From the NCBI RefSeq assembly GCF_003369915.1, contig NC_046676.1, positions 23,250,001 through 23,314,000 on the forward strand: 64,000 nt of DNA, in the 5' to 3' direction. The notes beneath the pieces were generated by a model, which saw nothing but the letters and a program-made list of their open reading frames with translations, did not search any database and was not told the origin of the DNA. The stretch's first letter is position 1, and each line of letters starts with the position of its first letter. This document shows, in pieces, positions 32,224-43,200 of this stretch. Made by a program: the position numbers and the translations under genes. The stretch is from Drosophila miranda (lineage: Eukaryota; Arthropoda; Insecta; Diptera; Drosophilidae).

Positions 32224-34287
32224 CTACCAGTGCATCATCCGCAGCTGATCGAGAATGCGCTGCTTGAAGAAGGTGCCCAGCATCCCGAAGACCGTCGAGA
32301 CGGCCGCAATGCCCATCATGACCTGCATGACGCAATGGATGCCGGACAGCTCCTCCTCCGTCTGCTTGTGGCGGTGGCGCGCCCTGTGGTGACGCCTGCC
32401 CCCGCCTCCGTTCTCGTGCAGGCGCTGCAGCCGTTCCATGTCCTCGTCGAACTGCGGCACAATGGCCAGATTGATGACCTCCGTCTTCGACAGCAGTTGC
32501 TCGTTGGCTATCGTGTGGGCCTCCGTGGCCCCACCGCCGCCCTTGCTGGTGGCCTCGTTGTGCTCCCGCTCCCGTTCGCGCTGCTTCTCCAGCTCTCGAA
32601 TGCGGGACCGCTCGTCCAGCATCGTGTTGTCCCTGCTGAAGTCGAAGTCGCGGCTGAACGGAAGCAGCGGCTGCTGCAGCGTGCGCCCGGAGGTGGGGTA
32701 CTCGGCCAGGTTCACCTTCGTGGGGAAGTGACGCGGCGTTTCGCCACCAGCTCCGCCTGGCTGGGCCAGCAGGGAGCGAGGAGTGGCTTCCGTGGGCAGA
32801 GTGGGCAGCTGATCGCGCACTCGCGTCTCCTGGAACTGGTTCTTCTTGATGCCCAGCACCTCGGACAGCGGCCGGTTGATCATGGGCAGCAGCGAGTCGG
32901 AGGTGGGGCGGATGATGAAGGATCCGCCAGGCTGGACATTAGCCGGGGGTTCCATAATCTCTGGCAGGACCGGCTTTGGCGTGGTGGCCGCTGCGGCCTC
33001 CGACTTGCCACCCCCATGGTCCTCGCTATCCTCGCTGTCCGTATACACGGAATCGTCCGAGGAGGAGTCGTCGGCTGCGCTGTCCAGGGAGGTCTTTGAG
33101 TGCTCCTTCGATGGCGTTCCGGCGAACTTGTGTGTGAGGTTGCGTATGGGCTCGTACTTGGAGTTCTCCGAGTCTCCGCGGTAGAGCAGAGCCACCTTGC
33201 CATCGGGTGTTAGAACGGGCGTAATCTTCGGATGTGGCGACGGAAAACGATGACTGCTCTCTGGGTCGGGCGACAAGGCATCGAAGTCGGTGAGCGCTGG
33301 CTTCTTCTGTTGCTGCTGCAGGTCCTTGTCCTGCTCCTGATCCTTGTCCGTCTGTTGGTAGACGATGCTCACCTTTCCGAGCGGCGTCGAGATGATCTTG
33401 ATGGCATCGTTGCCGTTCTTGCGGTAATAGTGGCTGCCACTCTTCCGCTGCTGCTGATGCTGCGAGCCAGCACCAAAGAAGCCAGCACCGTCGCCTGTGT
33501 CGGCGAACTCGTCATCGACGCCGTCATCGTTGTCCTCGCCATCCTCATCATCGTTAGCAAAATGGCCGCTGCTCTCGCGCAGATCGATCGCAGTGCTCGG
33601 CACGGCCACGGCCACTGCCACCGCCGCAGCGGACTGGCTCTCCGTCAGCAGTTTCTTGCGGATGTTCTCTAATTGGCTCTGGCGGTAGCTGGCGCTGCCA
33701 CTGCTGCTGCTACTGCTGCTTGGCCGGAAACGCGTCTGCAGGCCGCCAAAGCCACTGCCCTCCTCATTGACGAACTGCTCTTCGTCCGCCCGTGGCCTGA
33801 CTGTACGCGGACGCTCCAGGGCTATTCTCTCATCATCCTCGTCATAGCCCATATCCTCCTCCTCATCCTGGACGCCCACCAGACCCTTGGGGTCGGGCAG
33901 CGACTCGGGTTCCCGCTCCTGCTCCTGCTCATCCTCTCCATTTTCATTTTCACCTGGAAAATCATCATCGTCCAGACCATCGTCATCATCATCATCATCA
34001 TCATCGTAGAGATCTGCCTGCATGCGATCTGTCTGCTCAGTGGGATAGTCCTCGCTATCCCCCGCATCAGCATGGCCTAGTGAAGCCTCCGTCTCCGGCT
34101 CCATCTCATCCTCCTCCTCCTTTTCAACACTCTCGGCCCCCAGTTTCGTGGTATCCCTAGGGCTAAAGCTAAGACTATCGGTACTATTACTACTACTACT
34201 ATTATAATTTAAATTTAAACCTGTTCCTAAACTAACATCTAAGCTGCTATTGCTCCGTTCGAGCAATTGGGTAGTCGCATCTTTCAG
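32224..34287 (-). CDS. In-frame 687-codon extension after the slit TGA (readthrough region or second cistron)
   Basis: Directly after the slit TGA (34290-34288) the same frame continues with CTG AAA GAT and stays open to TAG at 32226-32224, without an intron. The predicted chain is Ser/Asn-rich for about 45 residues. It then becomes very acidic (an uninterrupted Asp run near residue 95, then GENENGEDEQEQERE), has Ser/Asp-rich and basic-helical parts (RIRELEKQREREREHN), a His/Arg cluster (RRHHRARHRHKQ), and a final hydrophobic stretch (VMQVMMGIAAVSTVFGMLG) with a short basic tail ending RMMHW. That end looks like a single membrane anchor. The first in-frame ATG is at 34104-34102 (GAGATGG, acceptable context), which would give a 626-aa stand-alone protein. 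Choices are readthrough of slit, dicistronic translation, or a separate gene. I do not recognise a named family. Confidence 0.7.
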   Translation of the reverse strand: MKDATTQLLERSNSSLDVSLGTGLNLNYNSSSSNSTDSLSFSPRDTTKLGAESVEKEEEDEMEPETEASLGHADAGDSEDYPTEQTDRMQADLYDDDDDDDDDGLDDDDFPGENENGEDEQEQEREPESLPDPKGLVGVQDEEEDMGYDEDDERIALERPRTVRPRADEEQFVNEEGSGFGGLQTRFRPSSSSSSSGSASYRQSQLENIRKKLLTESQSAAAVAVAVAVPSTAIDLRESSGHFANDDEDGEDNDDGVDDEFADTGDGAGFFGAGSQHQQQRKSGSHYYRKNGNDAIKIISTPLGKVSIVYQQTDKDQEQDKDLQQQQKKPALTDFDALSPDPESSHRFPSPHPKITPVLTPDGKVALLYRGDSENSKYEPIRNLTHKFAGTPSKEHSKTSLDSAADDSSSDDSVYTDSEDSEDHGGGKSEAAAATTPKPVLPEIMEPPANVQPGGSFIIRPTSDSLLPMINRPLSEVLGIKKNQFQETRVRDQLPTLPTEATPRSLLAQPGGAGGETPRHFPTKVNLAEYPTSGRTLQQPLLPFSRDFDFSRDNTMLDERSRIRELEKQREREREHNEATSKGGGGATEAHTIANEQLLSKTEVINLAIVPQFDEDMERLQRLHENGGGGRRHHRARHRHKQTEEELSGIHCVMQVMMGIAAVSTVFGMLGTFFKQRILDQLRMMHW

Positions 34288-34290
34288 TCA
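34288..34290 (-). other. slit stop codon in leaky TGA-C context
   Basis: The codon is TGA, followed by CTG. UGA followed by C is the least efficient termination context in eukaryotes, and UGA-CU(A/G) is over-represented among Drosophila readthrough candidates. The next in-frame stop is 687 codons later. Confidence 0.7.
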
Positions 34291-37200
34291 GTAGCATTTC
34301 TTGGTGCATCCGCACTTCCGGACAATATCCAAGTTCTTGATGTACTTGCGGTTGTTGCTGCACACCATGCGCACCTATCGACGAAACAAAAGGGGGACAA
34401 GTTTCCATTAATCAACATCCGTCTATCCATCCATCCATGCATGTACTCACCTTGCGGCGCCTCACAATCTTGGCCGCGCAGCACTGATTGCCGCAGCCTC
34501 CCACGCACTTGGCGTACTTCAGCGGCTGCCGGGAGCGGCAGTCGTTCTCCGTGTAGTACTCTCGCACCTGCTCCTTGCGGCACGTGGATGCTGCTGCAAA
34601 ATATCAAGAATCAACAAAGTGTAATTAGTCAAGAGGTTGGGCTCATTAAAAGGCAGCACATCTAAAGCCCCCCAACCCCCCCCACCCATTTAGAGGATGA
34701 GCGTTGAACGTGTGCTGTGGCAGGTGTTTGTTTGTGTGTAAAGCAAATGATGAGGTGATGTGCGGGCCAGTCAAGCGATACTTTTGGAGGAGCGCAAAAC
34801 TCCTAAGCATAGGAATATGTACCTACATATAAACACACACGAGTAGAGCTACTCGGTAGAACTCACACAAGCTCCCACATACGACTATCTTCTACATAGA
34901 AACGAAACCTCTTTCAAGGGATGTCTTTTACATCTGATTTCCCTTTGGAAATGCTCCAAGAATACAAATTTCTACATCACTTTCAGGGGTATTACAATCC
35001 CTATCTAGTCGATAGCTCGACAATTCGATATCCTCTCTCTTTCGTTGACCCCAAGACTTGATGTGGGAGTAGGAGGCAAAAAGCATGATAGATGTATTTA
35101 TGTACCGGTGATTGTTGGGGGCTCTGTGATGCCCTCACCTTGATCGCAGTAGCGTCCGCGCTGGCCGTGCTTGCACTTGCACTGGTAGCCATCTCGGGCA
35201 TTGGCATTTGCAACACACCGGCTGCCCCGTCGGCACTTGTTCTCCAAGCAGGGATCCACGGGTTCCTAAGGAAAATAACAATCATAAGTAAACATAAACA
35301 CAGGTTAAAGATCCCTCTGGTCGTACCTCTTTCATGTGAGGCGTCTCGTCCATGAAGTCCTGCTCATCATCCTCCTCCTCGGCGGGCTCGCCCTCGAGCA
35401 GTGCACAGCCCGGCGTGATCTTCTGCTGGCGCTGGGCATTGCCAAAGTCCACCAGCTTGTGGTTGATCCACACCTCCTTCATGCAGCCCTTGAAGCTGGT
35501 CAGGTTGCGGATCTGCCAGTTCTTGTAGGCCTGCTGTGCGGGCTCCGAGGGCAGGCCGCCCAGGAACATGGGCGTCATCAGTTTCAGGTAGTCGTTGGAG
35601 CCCTCGTTGATGATGGAGCGTGCCAGGCCGCGGTCTACGCGCAGCGTGAAGTTCTTCTTGATGGCGAGCAGCTCGACGGCATGGTACTTGCCGTCCGCCA
35701 CCATCTCGAAGCTGTACATGGTGGACACGGGATAGTTGCCCACGTCGTAGCTGACCCGGATGCGTCCGTTGAACAGTTCCACAGCCAGGTGGGCGTCCTG
35801 CCCGTCGTACATGAGTATGCCGTTCTGTTCCGCGCTGCTGAAGACGATGGTCACATTGGCCTCGGGTCTGGTGCGGAGCGGCTCCAGCTCCACGAACGAG
35901 TTGTTGTGCACGAAGCTGATGCTGGTGAGGTACTCGCACCACTTGCCCGTGTAGCCCGGATGGCACTTGCAGAGGTAGTCGGAGCCGGCGGCATTCGGCT
36001 GGAAGCAGACGCCGTGCTTGCACTCGTGGTTCTGGCAGGGCGACGTCTGCGGGTACATCATGGAGATCATGTTGTGTCCCTCGCAGTACTTGCCGGTGAA
36101 GTCGTCGGGGCACTTGCACACGTAGTCGTTGATGCCGTCGATGCAGGTGCCGCCGTTCTGGCACATGTGGTTCTGGCAGTCGTCGATGTTGTCCGTACAA
36201 TTGGTTCCGTGGAAGCCCGCCTGGCATTCGCAGCTGTAGTGCGTGAAGTGGTCCACGCATTTGGCCCCGTTGGCGCAGGGATTGAACTCCGGGCTGCAGA
36301 ACTGGATCTTGGTGTCGCAGAACTCGCCGCTGAACCCTGGCTGGCACTCGCAGCGGTACGACTCCACGCCGTCGATGCAGGTGGCGTTGTTCTGGCACTT
36401 GGTCTCGCCCAGGCAATCGTCGATGTTCGTCTCGCAGCGGGCGCCCGAGTATCCGGGGGCACACTGGCAGCTGAAGCGTCCCTCCTCGAGCACCGTGCAG
36501 GTGGCGTTGTTGCGGCACGGGTTGCCGTAGCAGGCGTCTATCATGTACTCGCAGTGTCTACCGTGGTAGCCCGGCTGGCAGAGGCACTGGTACTCCCGCT
36601 GGGGCAGGGCCACGCACTGGGCCTTGTTCTGGCAGGGCTGGTCAAAGCAGGCGTTGCACTTGGCCAGGATGTCGTTCCGCACGCGGCCGCGGCACACAAA
36701 GTTGGACGAGGGCGTCGACAGGATCAGCTTGTCCTTCATCTGCTCGGGCTCCGCACAGCGCGCAATGCCCGGCTCCACGTAGTCCAGCTTGATCCAGTCG
36801 GAGAACCACTTGAGACTGCAGTCGCAGTACAGGGGATTGCTGCCCAAGGCTCTGTTTCGTTGGCGGAAAAGCGGAAAATCGTTTCTTCAGTAAGCAGTCG
36901 GCCAATGCGGAAGCATTCCAGATTACTAGATTACTCTACTCACATGTGTGTCAATGACTTGAGATCCTCGAAGGAGCCCTCCGGCAGCATCGAGATGCGA
37001 TTGCCGTGCAGCGAGAGCACGCGCAGGTTATTGAGGCCAGACAACGCATGCCGCTGCAGACACTGCAGCTTGTTGTACGAGATGATGCTGCAAAAGGGCG
37101 AACCGGGAAACGTTTACAAAAATTGCATTAGCCACACACACAGACCCACAGAGAGGCAGACACAATTGATGAAGAAATGAAAGTAATTGCAAAACGTTTT

Positions 37201-40200
37201 CCATTCGCAATCGGACAAAATGAAAACCAAGCTGAACTAACGGCTAAGCTTTGATTGTGGATAGCGCACACAATGCACAGGCGGCACAGGCGGCACAGTG
37301 GGAGGATGAATGAAGTGGATGAAGTGGGAGGCGAATATTCTCCGGTAAAAAACTAAACCTGATTGGACAGATCAAAATGGAGACTTGTATCTATCCAGAC
37401 ATTTCTAGAAACTTTTGATTCTGCATATATCATATAATATTCAATTGAGAAGGAAAATATCCTCCATACGTAGACTAAGGACTGCAACAAGCATTTACAA
37501 CCTATGATTTAAAGAACACTCATCCAGTGCAATCGATATTCAGTAATAACATCCGATATCTGTATATATTCTTTAAGAGTTCTGGGAAACGTATTTCTTA
37601 TATTAAGATCCCTTGCCTCTGCTTGGCTTCTTTCCATTCAACATAACTTTTAACTTCAACAAATTTATGTGCCATTCCACTGTGCGGAAGGCAATAGCAT
37701 CGATGCGACGCGACGATGACGCTGACGCCAAAGCCAAAGCAAAAGCAAAAGCCAAAGCAAAAGCCAACGCTGACGACTAATGCTTAAGCACGAGTCACGA
37801 TTTCGACTTTACGTTTCGGAATGAATTTCGTGCCTGCGCCTTGGCCGCACAGCGGACATGCCCAAGACCCGGCCCATCGACAAACGATGCAATTTGGCGC
37901 AGAATTGTGTCAAGCCCTCTTGAGCCTTCGATTTGTGTTGCTTTTATATTGTGGTACGTCGGTAGTCGGAGTAGGTACCACTACACTATTTTTTGCGGCT
38001 TTCCGTTGCGGTGCAGGAGCAATTAAAAAGCCATTAGACATGGCCATGGACAGCAAACAGCACCGGCAACAGTGCCCGCCCATACTTACAGCGTGGATAG
38101 TTTGGTCAGATTGGCGAAGGTGTTGTTGGAGAGTATGGTGATCTGGTTGTTGCTCAGATCGCTGTAGAGTGCACAGAGAGAAAATGCATACGATTAGTCT
38201 TAGCACCGCTCCCTCCTCGCCTCCGGATACTTACAGTCTGGTGAGCGAGCGGAGATGTCGAATGCGCTCGTAGTGGATCTGTTCGATTTCATTGGACTCC
38301 AGATAGAGCTCGGATGTCTCGGCGGGAATGCCGCGCGGAATCTCCTTCAATTGATTGCGTGAGCAGCGGACCACAGTGCCGGTGCAGGTGCACGAGGGCG
38401 GACAGTAGCCGTCGCCCAGGCAGCCCTCGCTGTTCTCGCTGCTGCATTTGAATTCGTTGTGGGGCAGATCCTTGATTTGCACATCACGTACCTTCGACGG
38501 GGCCGCACAACGTGCCGCTCCGCCGTTCAGCGACTTTTTACGCAACCATTCGGCGAACCAGGCCAAATGGCAATTGCAATTGAATGGATTCGAGGCGAGG
38601 TTCCTACAAAAAACACACACAGAAAAGCAAGTAAGTACTGGCTATTGTTTAGTATTCCATCTATGGGCCACCGATGTCCTACTGCTAATCAGGTAATCAG
38701 ATGGAAATTACAATTGGAGTGAAGACTTGTAAGTGCTACCTATAGTACTGGTATTTTTTGCATGGGAAGATCTGATGTGACTGAAGATCGATTAAATTTT
38801 AAAGAAATTTCCTCCTGTACTCCTCCTAGCTTTGGAATCCGTTCTCACCCCATATACCCCTCTGGATAGCACGTATACAAATACCGATGGGTATCAAAAC
38901 ATTCCAATTCAATTAGGGCTGTGGGGCAATTCTATTTTTTGTTTTCGTCCAGATGACCCTTTTCCCCTGGACATTGGATATACTCGGTTCTGTAAATCAG
39001 AGCTCTTTGTGTGTGCTCTCATTCGGTTAACAGATTCCATTCTCCTATTCATCTCCCATCCGTGTGTGGAGCCAAGAGCCCCTCTTTGCCCCCTGGACAC
39101 TCGGCACTTAGACACTTTAATTATGCGGTGGGTTCTGCAGAGAGCGAGAGAGAGAGAGGGAGTGGAGTGGAGAGTAGAGTAGAGTGGTTGGCGGTTGGGT
39201 GGAACATAGGAACAATGGGGCACAAATTACATTGGCAATTCCAGAGTTACAACCGGCGTCCAGACTAATTCAATAAGCAGTTCTGCTTTGTCATGCCATT
39301 AGGAGCACACCAGAGAGACAGAAAGCGAGTGTGTGTGTGCGTGTGTGTGGCTGCCTTCGCACATAAACACCTTTGAAGGTGGCAGGATGGGTACTGTGGT
39401 GGGTGGTGGGTGGTGGGTGTCATGTGGTGCACAGCACCTAATGAATTTCATTGAAGCTATTTATTAGCTAGTTAAATGAATTTTATAATAATTTTGCACA
39501 CACACACGCACTTGACGATGCTGCAGCCACACACACAGATACTTTTACTCGTCGACGGAGCAGCAGCAGTCTCTTCATTGAACTCAATTTTAATTAATTA
39601 AATCATCGAAGGCAGCCAGCAGGCGGGCAGGCGGGCAGGGTGCTCTCTCTGGTTCCATCATTCTTGGGGGTTGATTTCGAGTGAAAAGGGGGGCGGGGTG
39701 CCGAAAGAGGAGCCAGTGTGGAATGGATCTGTTATCGCAGCAGGCACACACATGGACCCGCTACAAATTGGAGTTCAATTGAATTATACACAATAGTTGT
39801 GCTGTGCTTTCGTAGTAAAACTGATTTGGAAGCACCACATCAGAGGCTGAGTTCAACGAGAGAACAATCGAAACCATTAACCTAATTTCGTGCGGAGAAA
39901 GGGCAATTAATGCTTAAGCTAAATCATTTATCTATTAAAGTGCTCTATGGAGATGCCGATGGAGGAGGAGCACTTGGCACAGTTCTAATTATTGTGCATA
40001 GGCAGCAGAGGCATCAGGCATCTGGCATCTGGCATCTGGTATAATCAGGGAACTTACAGCGACGTCAACGAGTTGAGATGCTCAAAGGAGCCTGGCATAA
40101 CGCAGGAGATTTGATTGTCGTACAGATTGCTGCAACGAGAGAGAGAGAGAGAGGGAGGAAATTGCTAAGAAATTCCCTTTTTGGGCCGCATTCCCACTTA

Positions 40201-43200
40201 CAGGGTCTTGAGCTGATGGAGGCCAAGAAACATCTTGTTGGAGATTTCCTTAATCTTGTTCTCGCCCAGCTGCAGGTCCTGGATGTGCGACGCCCCCTCG
40301 AAGGCGTTCGGCTCGATGCCCGTCAGTTGGTTGCGCTTCAGCTCCAGCTTCACCAGATGCGGCAGCCGCCCAAAGAGGCCATCGGAATTGATGCTTCCCA
40401 GTTCGTTATCGTTGAGCAAACTGCAAAATCGAATAATGTATCAGCTTAACTCGGTTGGAGGGCAGCAGCCAGAACAGGACAGGGACAGAAACAGGGACAG
40501 GGACAGGGACAGGGACAGGACTTACAGCTCAGTGGTGTGGAGGGGTATGTCACGTGGTATCTCCTTCAGTCCACGGCCCGCACAGTCGACGGTGGTGCCC
40601 TCGCAGTGGCACATGGCCGGACAGTCCGAGTCCATTCGACACTCGCCGGACAGCTTCATTCGCAATTCATCCCAGGAGCCTGTGGAATAGTTGGGAGCGA
40701 TGTTTGGGGTTGGAACGGGCTGGTGTGTCTGGGACTTTACTTACATTTAAATTTCTCCTCGCGCAGAGATTCAATGCGACGACGATGCATCCGCTTCGGT
40801 GACTCGCAGCGTGCTCCACTTGTCTCTATGGGATTTTTGTGCAAATAGTCGGCCAGCCAGCGGAGATTGCAGTCGCAAATGAAAGGATTCTTGGCCAGAT
40901 GTCTATATACATGTATATATATATAAATGTACATGTTTTTGTGCGAAAATGGAAAGAAAGTAAGCAAAAGAAAGTAGCATTGAGCATTCGACTGAATGGC
41001 ATGGCGTTCTGTAGGGATTCACAGAGAAAGATGTTGCAAAAGGAGCCCACTGGAGGCTTGAGACGTCTTAAAAGTGCACCAGCCTTGTGGCTACGACATT
41101 TCCGTTGTTGTTCCACTCCACTCCACTCCGCCCTCCTTCCGTCCTTGGGTGTTGTTTTGCAACTATTTAAAAGCGATTCCCGGCAGGGTTGACAAATGCT
41201 CGGGGAAATTGCAGACTTGTGAATGCATTTTCCCCTCCTTTTATTTCGTTTTCCAGGCCACAGGGGGAAATCCTTTCAATAAGGAACGTTGATAGATTTC
41301 ATATTGATAAACTTCTATGCCCTACACCCTATACCCTGTGGTATAGGAATTGACAGATGACCGGTGGTCGAGTTCCTTAATTTCTCCTGCCAAATTGATG
41401 GCACTGATCGCAAGCGGCTTACAGGGGTCTGCCGCTTAAAGATCTGATCGGTAGCAACCCAGTTAATGGCGAACAAAAGCTGACAGGAGAGATGACAACC
41501 CTGCACCCGGGCATACAAATCCTGGTTCGCGTCGCGCACTTAGAGTCCCAACCTCTGGAGCCGCGTACATTTATCGATGCCAAAAGAGAATTCTTCTCAG
41601 CGTCTTCTCGTCGTCGTAGTCGTCTTTTGTTCTCGCTGGAAAGGCTTTACGGTTCACCAGGGGGAATCCCGAAGGAGGAGAGCGAGAAGGAGGTTTGGAA
41701 GCTGCCGCTTGTTTGCCGCTAAACAAATGTCAACGCGCAGACGAGGCAACGATGGGGCAACGATGAGGCAACGATGAGGCAACGACGAGGCGAGGGCCAA
41801 GTCAAAGGGAACTACTAAATGCACTTCAGAGGTTTAACACCAAAGTGCCTGATGCTCCATTCAAGATGGGGCATGGCATGGCATGCACGAAGGCATGGAG
41901 GCATGGAGGCATGGAGGCATGTTCGAGCTTTCAGTATGCCTTAGGCGGAGGGGAGGCATGGCATCCATTCAAGTGGTGGGAGCAGCAGCAGCAGCAGCAG
42001 CAGGAGGAGGAGTCGTCGTCTCTTTCCATGTACTTACACCGTTTTGATGCTCTTCATGGCGTCGAATGTGCCATTAGCCAGGGACTGTATGTTGTTGTCG
42101 TACAGGGAGAGCAGGCTGAGGCTGTGGAGGTCGCGGAACGCGTCCTTGCGTATGCACGAGATCTCGTTGGCGTTCAGCAGGAGCAGCTGCAGCGAGCCGA
42201 GTCCTTTGAAAACGCCCGAGGGTAAGTCCTTTATTTTATTGCCGTACAGCACGCTGTTGGGTGGCGCAGGAGGAGCATTCAAGCCGGAGGTGCGGCAGCA
42301 GCAGCAGCAGCAGCAGCAGCAAACATGAAAAGAAACACAAATAAAACACACGACAAATGTTGAAAAAAAGGTAAAGAAATGTACAAGAAATCACAAAAAT
42401 ACTGGGCTGGCAAGACAAAGTGGTTAAGGCTGTTGTTGCCTCTTCCTTTTTTCTGTGTGTGTGAGTGTGTGTGGCTGTGGTTGCCACATTGCGGGCGGCA
42501 ACTGGTTTTGGCTTAACCGACTAGTGATGGGTGTGGCGTGGGAGGCGTGGATGCCACGTGACACGTGCGGGAATCCTGAATGAATCCTATTGTTTTCCAC
42601 AAGGTTCAATTTTGTTTTTGCATTCTCGGCCATTTTCTTTGGCATTTTTCGCTTGTGCGTCTGGCTGGCACCCAATTGGAAGTGGTTAAACGTTCAAATG
42701 AAATGTCCTGAAGGAACCACTTCTATAGCTCCCATTAAGCTCGTGTCACGCACTCCTCTCGATGAGGGCTACCCATGAAGGACTGGCAGGGCGAGAGAAG
42801 TGGGAGAGCTGTTAGCCAGGTAAGCTGATGCCTTGCGGGCAGCTCTTAGCGTGGGCCCGATTAGCTCGCTTGTGGCCAGGCCCAGAGCCCCGCCTGTCAC
42901 ACCACACACAGTGCCTCTTCAGTCGCATTCTGAGTTCAGTTTAGCCTCAGGTGAGTGCACATTTTGTTGTGTGTGATGGCTACTTGTTGCGCACACATCG
43001 CAGTCGCACCAGACGAGACGAGTCGAGACCGCAGCACACCTGAAACCTGATACCTATACCCGTGGCACAGCCAGTTCCCTGGGCTGGCATTATCCGTACT
43101 TACAGTGTGGTTAACTGCTTTAGGCCGCTGAGTGCATCATGGGCTATCCTCGAGATGTTGTTGTTGGACAAATCAATGCGTCGCAGGCGTCGAAAGCTGG

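Noticed and set aside
32116..33099. A 327-codon plus-strand frame opposite the slit extension
   Set aside because: It is a shadow of the minus-strand frame. It starts in a repeat-derived Met/Thr/Ala stretch and has no domain.
35336..37180. A 614-codon open frame on the plus strand opposite the slit EGF/laminin-G exon
   Set aside because: It is the antisense shadow of a GC-rich, codon-biased exon. The minus-strand slit frame explains the sequence fully, and the antisense chain is composition-biased (Leu/Val/Ala/His) with no domain.
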